A stretch of 6,271 nucleotides of DNA from NCBI GenBank assembly GCA_028695945.1, contig JAQVIB010000126.1, positions 1 through 6,271 on the forward strand, read 5' to 3'. Of this stretch, positions 1 through 5,640 are shown piece by piece. The notes beneath the pieces were generated by a model. The model did not search any database. It worked only from the letters and a program-made list of their open reading frames with translations, and was not told where the DNA came from. Each line of letters starts with the position of its first letter. Position 1 is the stretch's first letter. Position numbers and translations under genes: made by a program. Source of the stretch: Lachnospiraceae bacterium. Its GTDB lineage: Bacteria > Bacillota > Clostridia > Lachnospirales > Anaerotignaceae.

Positions 1-2
1 TG

Positions 3-191
3 CTAATCAGATTTTATCAGACAGCTATATCGCCTTATAAAAGAGCCTGCTGCAGGTTTACACCAACCTGTTCTCAGTACGCCTATGAAGCAATTGTTAA
101 ATATGGTGCACTTAAAGGAGGCTACCTTAGCGTAAGACGAATTTTGAAATGCCATCCGCTGCATAAGGGTGGATACGACCCTGTTCCATAA
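3..191 (+). CDS. yidD: Membrane protein insertion efficiency factor YidD, 3' part
   Basis: The last 62 codons of YidD are visible and end in TAA at 189-191. The start lies left of the window, and bases 1-2 are the end of the preceding codon. The family is usually about 70-85 residues, so only the first ten or so residues are missing. Visible family hallmarks are an IRFYQTAISP segment at the left edge, a cysteine-bearing RFTPTCSQYAYEAI block, and the C-terminal CHPLHKGGYDPVP ending. YidD is a small protein at the inner face of the membrane that assists YidC-dependent insertion of membrane proteins. Its position directly upstream of yidC is the standard order (rpmH-rnpA-yidD-yidC), which supports the call. 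Nothing looks broken in the visible part. Confidence 0.95.
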   Translation, partial: LIRFYQTAISPYKRACCRFTPTCSQYAYEAIVKYGALKGGYLSVRRILKCHPLHKGGYDPVP

Positions 192-215
192 AAATCGAAA
201 TAATTCTATTTGTTT

Positions 216-222
216 GAGGAGG
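216..222 (+). promoter_or_regulatory. Ribosome binding site of yidC
   Basis: GAGGAGG lies 7 nt upstream of the GTG at 230. This strong Shine-Dalgarno is the main reason for choosing the GTG start. No ATG is available in frame until 293, and that one has no comparable site. A second AGGAGG (250-255) sits 10 nt before an in-frame TTG at 266, so a shorter form cannot be fully excluded. Confidence 0.75.
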
Positions 223-229
223 AAAAAAA

Positions 230-1249
230 GTGATAGAAACCTTATCAACAGGAGGACTTGTAGCCTTGGCTATAGGAACTCGACAACCTGGTATGATTGT
301 TGGACCTATAGCAAAATTTTTGGGTGTTATTTACAATGCGGTGTTTAATTTAATTTATGGTGTAATTCAGTCTAATTCACTAGGTATTGCCATAATTCTT
401 TTTACTATTTTGGTAAAGGTTGTTTTAGTTCCGCTTATGTATAAATCTCAGCAGTCTAATTATAAAATGCAGAAGCTTCAGCCTGAGATGAATAAGATTA
501 AGAAAAAATTTGAAGGGAAAAAAGATGCCGAAAGCCAACAGAAAATGGCTTTGGAAATGCAAAAGCTTCAAAAAGACAACAATGTAAATATGATGGGCGG
601 TTGTTTGCCTATGCTTATTCAGTTGCCTATTTTGTATGCACTTTTCTACATTTTCCAACAGGCGTATATTTATATAGATGTTGTTGGTGCTAATTATCAT
701 GCAATTGCAGACGTTTTAATTTCAATTCCTGTACAGTTGCGTTTGGACATACTTACAGACATGATAGTTGCACACAAAGTAGATATTGATGTTGCCAGCA
801 CTACAGATATGGTTAAGCTTATAAATATGCTTACAGCAACAGAGTGGAACACAGTTCTTACATCTGCTGGTGACTATGCAGCACAGCTTACACCATTGCT
901 TGCACAAAAATCAAGCATTGAAACCTTTATGGGTATAAGTATGATTAGTAAAGTTGGTTTTACATTCCCTGGCATTATAATACCTATTTTGGCAGGTTTT
1001 ACAACTTATTTATCTACGGCTGTTATGACAAAAAAATCAGTACAGTCTGGTGGCGAGGACCCATCAATGCAGATGATGAAATCTATGAATATAATGATGC
1101 CTATTATGATGGGCGGTATGTGTATAACAATGCCTGGTGGTATTGGCATTTACTGGACAATAAGTAACCTTATTCAGGTAGGTCAAACTGTGTTATTAAA
1201 TAAATATTTCAGGTCAAAAGACGCTAAAGAGTCGAAGGAGGTTCTTTAA
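230..1249 (+). CDS. yidC: YidC/Oxa1/SpoIIIJ-family membrane protein insertase
   Basis: This is a 339-residue YidC/Oxa1-family insertase, which places membrane proteins into the cytoplasmic membrane alone or with SecYEG. It starts with GTG at 230 and ends with TAA at 1247-1249. Membrane segments are visible at about residues 51-71, 126-145, 243-268 and 285-325 (probably two). The charged cytoplasmic loop after the first one carries the family block KMQKLQPEM (about 79-87). The second segment contains GGCLPMLIQLPILYALF, and the C-terminal part contains GIYWTISNLIQ. The groove arginine of Bacillus SpoIIIJ is a lysine here (K63). There is no large P1 domain, as expected for Gram-positive bacteria, and no lipobox cysteine near the N-terminus. 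The outside loop between segments 2 and 3 is about 95 residues, well above the roughly 25-30 of SpoIIIJ. The gene lies 38 nt after yidD and 3 nt before jag. Confidence 0.96.
   Translation: MIETLSTGGLVALAIGTRQPGMIVGPIAKFLGVIYNAVFNLIYGVIQSNSLGIAIILFTILVKVVLVPLMYKSQQSNYKMQKLQPEMNKIKKKFEGKKDAESQQKMALEMQKLQKDNNVNMMGGCLPMLIQLPILYALFYIFQQAYIYIDVVGANYHAIADVLISIPVQLRLDILTDMIVAHKVDIDVASTTDMVKLINMLTATEWNTVLTSAGDYAAQLTPLLAQKSSIETFMGISMISKVGFTFPGIIIPILAGFTTYLSTAVMTKKSVQSGGEDPSMQMMKSMNIMMPIMMGGMCITMPGGIGIYWTISNLIQVGQTVLLNKYFRSKDAKESKEVL
1235..1241 (+). promoter_or_regulatory. Ribosome binding site of jag, inside the yidC 3' end
   Basis: AAGGAGG lies within the last yidC codons, 11 nt before the jag ATG at 1253. 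Because it precedes the yidC stop (1247-1249), ribosomes finishing yidC would pass over it. Translational coupling of the two genes is therefore likely (inference). Confidence 0.7.
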
Positions 1250-1252
1250 GAG

Positions 1253-1870
1253 ATGGATGAGATTCAAAAATCGGGAAAGTCCGTTGAAAAAGTACTGGAA
1301 GAAATAATGAAGGAATTGAAGGTTTCTTCGTTGGAAGACATTGAATATGAAGTGATTGAAGAAGGTTCAAAAGGATTTTTGGGTTTTGGAAGTAAAGATG
1401 CAGTAGTTAAGGCAAAAGTTAAGTTTGACCCTGAAAGAATAGCAAAAGAGTTTTTGCGTGAAATGTTCTTAGCTATGGGTATTGTTGTTAACATTGAAAC
1501 TAAACTTAAAGATAAACAGCTGTTTATTAATTTAACAGGCGGAGATATGGGTATTCTTATTGGTAAAAGAGGACAAACCTTGGACTCTATACAATATTTA
1601 GTTAATCTTGTGGTTAACAAGGGCAATGCACCATACCTTAGCATTACAATTGATACAGAAAATTATCGCCAAAGAAGAAAAGATACGCTGGAATCACTTG
1701 CTTACAATCTTGCTAAAAAGGTAAGACAAACAGGGCAAAAGGTAGTGCTTGAACCTATGAACCCATACGAAAGAAGAATCATACACTCAAGCTTACAGAA
1801 CAACCGTTATGTAGCTACATATTCTGAAGGTGATGAGCCTTTCAGAAATGTTGTAATTGACTTAAGATAA
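1253..1870 (+). CDS. jag: RNA-binding protein Jag/KhpB (EloR)
   Basis: This 205-residue protein has all three domains of the Jag/KhpB/EloR family in order. Jag_N covers about residues 1-52 with the typical KGFLGFG motif at 40-46. The KH domain covers about 70-140 with the GxxG loop G104-K-R-G107. The R3H domain covers about 145-205 with its R-x3-H signature at R174 and H178. In streptococci the family (with KhpA as partner) binds RNA and affects cell elongation and division. That role is family knowledge and is not shown by this sequence. The start ATG is 3 nt after the yidC stop and the stop is TAA at 1868-1870, so yidC and jag form a tight pair. A terminator-like hairpin follows 41 nt downstream. 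Length and motifs are normal and nothing is missing. Confidence 0.96.
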   Translation: MDEIQKSGKSVEKVLEEIMKELKVSSLEDIEYEVIEEGSKGFLGFGSKDAVVKAKVKFDPERIAKEFLREMFLAMGIVVNIETKLKDKQLFINLTGGDMGILIGKRGQTLDSIQYLVNLVVNKGNAPYLSITIDTENYRQRRKDTLESLAYNLAKKVRQTGQKVVLEPMNPYERRIIHSSLQNNRYVATYSEGDEPFRNVVIDLR

Positions 1871-1880
1871 TGATTTTGGA

Positions 1881-1909
1881 TTGTTCCAAAGTTAGGCATT
1901 AACTATAAT
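1881..1909 (+). promoter_or_regulatory. Predicted sigma-A-type promoter for mnmE
   Basis: A perfect -10 box TATAAT lies at 1904-1909. Exactly 17 nt upstream is TTGTTC (1881-1886), a -35 matching TTGACA only in its first three bases. The predicted transcription start, about 7 nt after the -10, is near 1915-1917, inside the 5' arm of the hairpin at 1912-1937. The placement between jag and mnmE fits a promoter that restarts transcription for mnmE. The weak -35 and the AT-rich background limit certainty. Confidence 0.5.
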
Positions 1910-1911
1910 CA

Positions 1912-1943
1912 ACCGTGGGATTAATTTGTCCCACGGTCTTTTT
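1912..1943 (+). terminator. Rho-independent terminator after jag
   Basis: The arms ACCGTGGGA (1912-1920) and TCCCACGGT (1929-1937) form a perfect 9-bp stem with an 8-nt loop. They are followed by C and five T residues (1939-1943). This is a typical intrinsic terminator shape and would end transcripts coming from yidC-jag. The mnmE ribosome binding site begins only a few bases downstream, so the hairpin is in the mnmE leader if transcription reads through. Confidence 0.75.
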
Positions 1944-1947
1944 GAAG

Positions 1948-1955
1948 AAAGGAGG
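1948..1955 (+). promoter_or_regulatory. Ribosome binding site that fixes the mnmE start
   Basis: AAAGGAGG ends 7 nt before the ATG at 1963. An in-frame GTG at 1915 would add 16 residues, but it lies inside the terminator hairpin, has no Shine-Dalgarno, and would encode a non-family extension. The ATG at 1963 (MKATSLDDIIAAISTPAG) matches the usual MnmE N-terminus. Confidence 0.85.
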
Positions 1956-1962
1956 TTTTTTT

Positions 1963-3348
1963 ATGAAGGCAACAAGCTTAGATGATATTATCGCAGCCAT
2001 ATCCACACCTGCGGGAAATGGTGGTATTGGAATAGTGCGTGTTAGTGGAAATGGATGCATTGACCTTGCAAATGAACTTTTTACCGGAGCAGATTTAACT
2101 AAAAAGGAAAGCCACACCATATCCTTTGGATATATAAAAAATCCTGCTAATAACAATGTTGTTGATGAGGTTTTAGTAAGCATTATGCGTGCACCAAAAA
2201 CCTATACTCGTGATGACGTTGTTGAAATAAATTGCCACGGCGGAACACAGGCATGTCAAAAGGTTTTGGAGGTCTGTGTTAACGCAGGGGCAAGGCTTGC
2301 AGAGCAAGGTGAGTTTACCAAACGTGCTTTTCTTAATGGACGTATAGATTTAACACAGGCGGAGGCTGTAATTGATATTATTAATGCCAAAACCGACCTT
2401 GGCAGGCAAAGTGCCGTGAATCAGTTGGAGGGTAGTATAACAAAAACTGTTAGAGATCTTAGAGATACATTGTTAACAGCTATTGCCACCATAGAGGCCT
2501 CCATAGATTATCCCGAACATGATATTGAAGAGGAAACCTATGATATTTTAAGGGCTAGGGCAACTGAAATTTTGGAAAAGACTCAAAAACTTATTGATTC
2601 TGCGGACAAAGGAAAAATTATTCGTGAGGGAATTTCAACAGTAATTTTGGGCAAGCCAAATGTAGGAAAAAGTTCACTGTTAAATTATCTTTTGGACGAG
2701 GAACGTGCAATAGTAACAGATATCCCCGGTACAACTAGGGATACTGTGGAGGAATTTATAAATATTGGCGGTGTGCCTGTTAAAATTGTGGATACCGCAG
2801 GTATTCGTGAAACCCACGATACTGTTGAAAAAATAGGTGTTGAAAAATCTAAGGAGTATGCCAACAAAGCAGACCTTATATTAATGATGGCAGACACAAG
2901 CCGCTCTATTACAGATGAAGATAGACAGATATTGGATATAATTCGAAATAAGAAGGCAATTGTTATATTAAATAAAATAGATTTGCCAAAGGAAATAGAC
3001 ATTAACGAAATTTGTGATATAGTAAGTAAGGAAAATATAATTTCTGTATCTGCCAAAGATGGAACAGGAATGGAAGAATTGACTAAACGTTTAAAGGAAA
3101 TGTTTTTTGGCGGTGAAATTGAGTTAAATAACGATATACTAATTAGTAACGTACGTCACCAAAACTCTTTATTTGCGGCAAAAAACAGTCTGATTAAAGC
3201 AATTGAAACAATTAACATGTGTATGCCTGTGGATTTTGTTAGCATGGATTTAACAGAGGCTTATAATCATTTTGGAGAGATTACAGGCGACAGCGTAGAT
3301 GATGAATTACTGGACAGGATATTTTCCCAGTTTTGCCTAGGAAAATAG
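1963..3348 (+). CDS. mnmE: tRNA modification GTPase MnmE (TrmE)
   Basis: This 461-residue protein is close to the usual length of about 450-460. MnmE works with MnmG to put the (carboxymethyl)aminomethyl group on C5 of the wobble uridine (U34) of certain tRNAs, using a tetrahydrofolate-derived carbon and GTP hydrolysis. The N-terminal folate-binding domain (about 1-120) carries DDIIAAISTPAG and INCHGG. A helical domain with GEFTKRAFLNGRIDLTQAEA follows. The inserted G domain shows G1 GKPNVGKSS (230-238), G2 TTRD (257-260), G3 DTAG (277-280) with the following catalytic-type Glu at E283, G4 NKID (337-340) and G5 SAK (363-365). The protein ends in the diagnostic FCLGK with C458. All key residues are present. 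It follows a terminator and a predicted promoter of its own, and is separated from mnmG by a structured 188-nt gap. Confidence 0.98.
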   Translation: MKATSLDDIIAAISTPAGNGGIGIVRVSGNGCIDLANELFTGADLTKKESHTISFGYIKNPANNNVVDEVLVSIMRAPKTYTRDDVVEINCHGGTQACQKVLEVCVNAGARLAEQGEFTKRAFLNGRIDLTQAEAVIDIINAKTDLGRQSAVNQLEGSITKTVRDLRDTLLTAIATIEASIDYPEHDIEEETYDILRARATEILEKTQKLIDSADKGKIIREGISTVILGKPNVGKSSLLNYLLDEERAIVTDIPGTTRDTVEEFINIGGVPVKIVDTAGIRETHDTVEKIGVEKSKEYANKADLILMMADTSRSITDEDRQILDIIRNKKAIVILNKIDLPKEIDINEICDIVSKENIISVSAKDGTGMEELTKRLKEMFFGGEIELNNDILISNVRHQNSLFAAKNSLIKAIETINMCMPVDFVSMDLTEAYNHFGEITGDSVDDELLDRIFSQFCLGK

Positions 3349-3376
3349 AGGTAAGAGTGGTTATAAAGTCAAAACC

Positions 3377-3419
3377 TTGAGGGTTTTACCCTCAAACACC
3401 CACAAGGGTTTCACCCTTG
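3377..3419 (+). repeat. Two tandem related hairpins
   Basis: Hairpin one has TTGAGGGT (3377-3384) and ACCCTCAA (3388-3395) around TTT. Hairpin two has CAAGGGT (3403-3409) and ACCCTTG (3413-3419) around TTC. The two units are 25 nt apart and share the core AGGGTTTYACCCT. At two stem positions the base pair differs between the units with pairing kept (G-C versus A-T, and T-A versus C-G). Neither is followed by a T-run, so they do not look like terminators. Confidence 0.65.
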
Positions 3420-3427
3420 ACCCATCT

Positions 3428-3451
3428 AAAACCGCATAAGTATGCGGTTTT
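3428..3451 (+). terminator. Candidate bidirectional terminator after mnmE
   Basis: AAAACCGCAT (3428-3437) and ATGCGGTTTT (3442-3451) form a 10-bp stem with a 4-nt loop. The GC-rich core CCGC/GCGG is flanked by an A-run on the left and a T-run on the right. It could end transcription in either direction. The T-run is only four long, so efficiency is uncertain. It lies inside the 145-bp element, about 80 nt after the mnmE stop. Confidence 0.55.
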
Positions 3452-3467
3452 GATAAAAGTTTTTGGT

Positions 3468-3489
3468 CTTGCTTTTTTCAAAAAGCAAG
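3468..3489 (+). repeat. AT-rich hairpin in the intergenic element
   Basis: CTTGCTTTTT (3468-3477) and AAAAAGCAAG (3480-3489) are perfectly complementary. With a realistic 4-nt loop this gives a 9-bp stem, mostly A-T. It is not followed by a T-run, so a terminator role on the + strand is unlikely. Confidence 0.55.
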
Positions 3490-3493
3490 TGGG

Positions 3494-3515
3494 TTTGGGC
3501 AACGCCCAAGGTTTT
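3494..3515 (+). repeat. Hairpin at the right end of the element, just before the mnmG leader
   Basis: TTGGGC (3495-3500) and GCCCAA (3504-3509) form a 6-bp stem, plus one T-G pair, around AAC. GG and four T residues follow (3512-3515). It is a weak terminator-like shape 6 nt before the mnmG ribosome binding site. The CAA arm is shared with the terminal inverted repeat, so this hairpin competes with end-to-end pairing of the whole element. Confidence 0.45.
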
Positions 3516-3521
3516 ATATAG

Positions 3522-3527
3522 AAGGAG
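3522..3527 (+). promoter_or_regulatory. Ribosome binding site that fixes the mnmG start
   Basis: AAGGAG is 9 nt before the ATG at 3537. An in-frame TTG at 3528 would add three residues but directly abuts the Shine-Dalgarno, leaving no spacer, so the ATG at 3537 is preferred. Confidence 0.85.
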
Positions 3528-3536
3528 TTGAAAAAT

Positions 3537-5429
3537 ATGACAGCTTATTTGGCTGATGAATGTGACGTAATAGTAGTAGGTGCCGGCCATGCAGGCTGTG
3601 AGGCGGCAATGGCAGCTGCACGCCTTGGTTTTAAAACTATAGTGTTTGCCATAAATTTAGATAGTATAGCCATGATGCCTTGTAATCCCTCTATTGGCGG
3701 AAGCAGTAAGGGTCATCTTGTGCGTGAGATAGATGCGTTAGGCGGTGAGATGGGGAAAAATATAGATAAAACCTATATCCAAACCAAAATGCTTAACACG
3801 GGAAAAGGCCCTGCGGTTTATTCCCTTAGGGCACAGGCGGATAAAAACCGCTATAAAGATACAATGAAGCAGACCATGGAGCAAATACCAAACCTAATTA
3901 TTCGCCAAGGAGAAGTTACGAAACTTCTTACCGAGGGCGGAGCAGTTAGTGGTGTTGAAACCTCATCGGGTGCTATGTATAAAGCAAAAAGCGTTGTGCT
4001 TGCGGCAGGAACATATCTTAAAGCAAGATGCTTATACGGGGAAACCATTATTGAAAGCGGTCCAAATGGGCTTAAAGCTGCAACAGAGCTTAGCCAAAGC
4101 CTTATGGAAAATGGAATAAACCTGTATCGCTTTAAAACAGGAACTCCAGCCAGAATTGACAGCAAAACAGTGGATTATTCCAAAATGCAGATACAGCATG
4201 GCGACAAGGATATTGTTCCTTTTTCCTTTGAAAACAAGGCAGAGGATATTGCTCGTGAACAAGTTCCATGCTACCTTACTTATACAAACGAAAAAACACA
4301 CGAAATTATTAAGGCGAATCTTCACCGTTCACCTCTTTATGCTGGTGTAATAGAGGGTACAGGCCCACGTTATTGCCCTTCAATTGAGGATAAAGTGGTT
4401 CGTTTTGCAGATAAGCTTCAGCACCAAATTTTTATAGAGCCAGAGGGCGAAAATACCAACGAGCTTTATGTTCAGGGAATGAGTTCATCCTTGCCAGAAG
4501 AGGTTCAGGTTGCCCTGTACCGAACGGTGCCAGGTCTTGAAAACTGCCAGTTTATGCGTACGGCTTATGCCATTGAATACGACTGTATTGATGCAACTCA
4601 GCTTAAACTTAGCCTTGAATTTAAGGCAGTTCGAGGGCTTTTTGGTGCTGGTCAGTTCAATGGAACAAGTGGTTATGAAGAAGCTGCCGCACAAGGGCTT
4701 ATTGCAGGTATCAATGCTGTAATGTATATTAAGGGTGAAGAGCCTGTTATTTTAGACCGTTCCGACGCATATATTGGTGTGTTAATTGACGATATTGTTA
4801 CAAAAGGCAGTAAAGAGCCTTACCGAATGATGACGTCACGTGCAGAGTATCGTTTGCTTTTAAGGCAGGATAACGCCGACCAGCGGCTTACACCACTGGG
4901 TTATAAAATTGGTCTTATTTCAGAGGAACGCTACCAAAAATTTGTTGAAAAGGAACGCCTTGTTGCAGAAGAAAAAGCTCGTATTAATAACACCGTAGTA
5001 ACGCCAAAGGAAGAGGTTCAACAGTTTTTAAACGAAAACCGCTCAACGCCATTAAAAAGTGGTGCAAAGCTTTGCGATTTGCTTAAACGTCCAGAGCTTA
5101 GCTATGAACAGCTTGCCGTTATAGATACCAAAAGACCACAGTTAGAGCGTGAAGTGTGGGAACAGGCGGCACTGCAAATTAAATACGAAGGCTACATTAA
5201 ACAGCAATTAAACCAAGTTGAGCAGTTTAAAAAGCTGGAAAAACGCCTTCTGCCAGAAAATATAGATTATTCAGAGGTAAGAGGTTTGCGTATTGAGGCA
5301 ATGCAAAAGCTTAACAATATAAAACCGCTTTCCATCGGTCATGCCTCAAGAATTGCAGGTGTGTCGCCGGCAGATATTTCAGTTTTGCTTATTCATCTTG
5401 AACAATTAAAAGGGAGGCATAATGGGTAA
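3537..5429 (+). CDS. mnmG: tRNA uridine-5-carboxymethylaminomethyl modification FAD enzyme MnmG (GidA)
   Basis: This 630-residue protein has the normal MnmG length (about 620-640). It is the FAD- and NADH-dependent subunit that joins MnmE in modifying the wobble uridine of tRNAs in the cytoplasm. The N-terminal Rossmann dinucleotide motif is G15-A-G17-H-A-G20, followed by CNPSIGG with C49. The first family signature, GPRYCPSIEDKV, carries the conserved catalytic-type C280. The second signature, AGQFNGTSGYEEAAAQGLIAG, begins at about residue 371. The C-terminal helical region that binds MnmE and tRNA is present, ending in SRIAGVSPADISVLLIHLEQ. No key residue is missing. The start at 3537 is set by the AAGGAG site. 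The 3' end overlaps the next small ORF by 8 nt. No convincing promoter was found upstream, so its transcription depends on read-through of the 145-bp element or on an unseen promoter. Confidence 0.98.
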   Translation: MTAYLADECDVIVVGAGHAGCEAAMAAARLGFKTIVFAINLDSIAMMPCNPSIGGSSKGHLVREIDALGGEMGKNIDKTYIQTKMLNTGKGPAVYSLRAQADKNRYKDTMKQTMEQIPNLIIRQGEVTKLLTEGGAVSGVETSSGAMYKAKSVVLAAGTYLKARCLYGETIIESGPNGLKAATELSQSLMENGINLYRFKTGTPARIDSKTVDYSKMQIQHGDKDIVPFSFENKAEDIAREQVPCYLTYTNEKTHEIIKANLHRSPLYAGVIEGTGPRYCPSIEDKVVRFADKLQHQIFIEPEGENTNELYVQGMSSSLPEEVQVALYRTVPGLENCQFMRTAYAIEYDCIDATQLKLSLEFKAVRGLFGAGQFNGTSGYEEAAAQGLIAGINAVMYIKGEEPVILDRSDAYIGVLIDDIVTKGSKEPYRMMTSRAEYRLLLRQDNADQRLTPLGYKIGLISEERYQKFVEKERLVAEEKARINNTVVTPKEEVQQFLNENRSTPLKSGAKLCDLLKRPELSYEQLAVIDTKRPQLEREVWEQAALQIKYEGYIKQQLNQVEQFKKLEKRLLPENIDYSEVRGLRIEAMQKLNNIKPLSIGHASRIAGVSPADISVLLIHLEQLKGRHNG

Positions 5430-5628
5430 AGGACATTTTACACTAAAATTTGATTTTAAGCCACGAAAGATGTTTGTGCAAACCAAGTTAGCACGCCGTA
5501 TTGTAATTAATAAGGTGTACACTGTTAAAAATGTTGTGTGGAACAGAAAGCCATATTTCGCTTTAGGAAAAAAAGAACAGCCAAAAACAGAGCATACAGA
5601 GCTTGAAAATATGCAGAAAGTATTGTAG
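5422..5628 (+). CDS. Small basic protein of unknown function between mnmG and rsmG
   Basis: This 68-codon ORF is not one I recognise. It starts with ATG 5422-5424 inside the last codons of mnmG (8-nt overlap, ending in the mnmG TAA) and stops with TAG at 5626-5628, 12 nt before rsmG. GGGAGG (5412-5417) provides a Shine-Dalgarno with a short 4-nt spacer. The product is strongly basic: 12 Lys and 4 Arg against 1 Asp and 4 Glu. It has no signal peptide, membrane segment or cysteine. The first 48 residues alternate hydrophobic and charged residues, as in beta strands (RRIVINKVYTVKNVVW). The tail after residue 49 is polar and probably flexible. Exact fit between its neighbours and its own ribosome site argue for a real, coupled gene. 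The charge would suit nucleic acid or ribosome binding, but that is only inference. Confidence 0.7.
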   Translation: MGKGHFTLKFDFKPRKMFVQTKLARRIVINKVYTVKNVVWNRKPYFALGKKEQPKTEHTELENMQKVL

Positions 5629-5635
5629 AGGAGGG
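5629..5635 (+). promoter_or_regulatory. Ribosome binding site of rsmG
   Basis: AGGAGGG follows directly after the TAG stop of the small upstream ORF and is 5 nt before the ATG at 5641. It supports both the rsmG start and tight packing of the three genes mnmG, small ORF and rsmG. Confidence 0.8.
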
Positions 5636-5640
5636 CATTT

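Larger units (their letters stand above)
3371..3515. repeat. 145-bp structured intergenic element with terminal inverted repeats (MITE-like)
   Basis: The mnmE-mnmG gap (3349-3536) is mostly filled by one palindrome-rich element. Its ends are perfect 9-bp inverted repeats, AAAACCTTG (3371-3379) and CAAGGTTTT (3507-3515). Just inside, CAAACACCCAC (3393-3403) is nearly complementary to GTGGGTTTG (3489-3497), so the two halves can pair further. Between and within the ends are five consecutive hairpins (3377-3395, 3403-3419, 3428-3451, 3468-3489, 3494-3510). No ORF or transposase is present. The form fits a non-autonomous MITE-like or dispersed intergenic repeat. The style resembles structured intergenic repeats I associate with clostridial genomes, but that is memory, not a search. 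No clear target-site duplication is visible at the edges. Confidence 0.6.

Noticed and set aside
1264..1644. 126-residue open frame on the - strand within jag
   Set aside because: It is fully inside a well-supported gene and has a low-complexity, Ser/Thr-rich composition typical of an antisense reading.
1915..1962. GTG-started 16-residue N-terminal extension of mnmE
   Set aside because: It lies in the terminator hairpin, lacks a Shine-Dalgarno, and does not match the MnmE N-terminus. The ATG at 1963 has a strong site.
1999..2007. ATATCCACA, one mismatch from a DnaA box, in mnmE
   Set aside because: It encodes the strongly conserved ISTPAG stretch of MnmE and is isolated, so chance is the simplest explanation.
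3492..3520. Possible mnmG promoter with TATATA near 3515
   Set aside because: No acceptable -35 lies at 16-18 nt. The candidate bases belong to the element's hairpin and inverted end.
3528..3536. TTG start of mnmG three codons upstream
   Set aside because: The TTG directly abuts the AAGGAG site with no spacer. The ATG at 3537 has normal spacing.
3349..3536. CRISPR array or riboswitch in the mnmE-mnmG gap
   Set aside because: The hairpins are not regularly repeated identical units with unique spacers, and I see no known riboswitch core. The terminal inverted repeats fit a dispersed repeat better.
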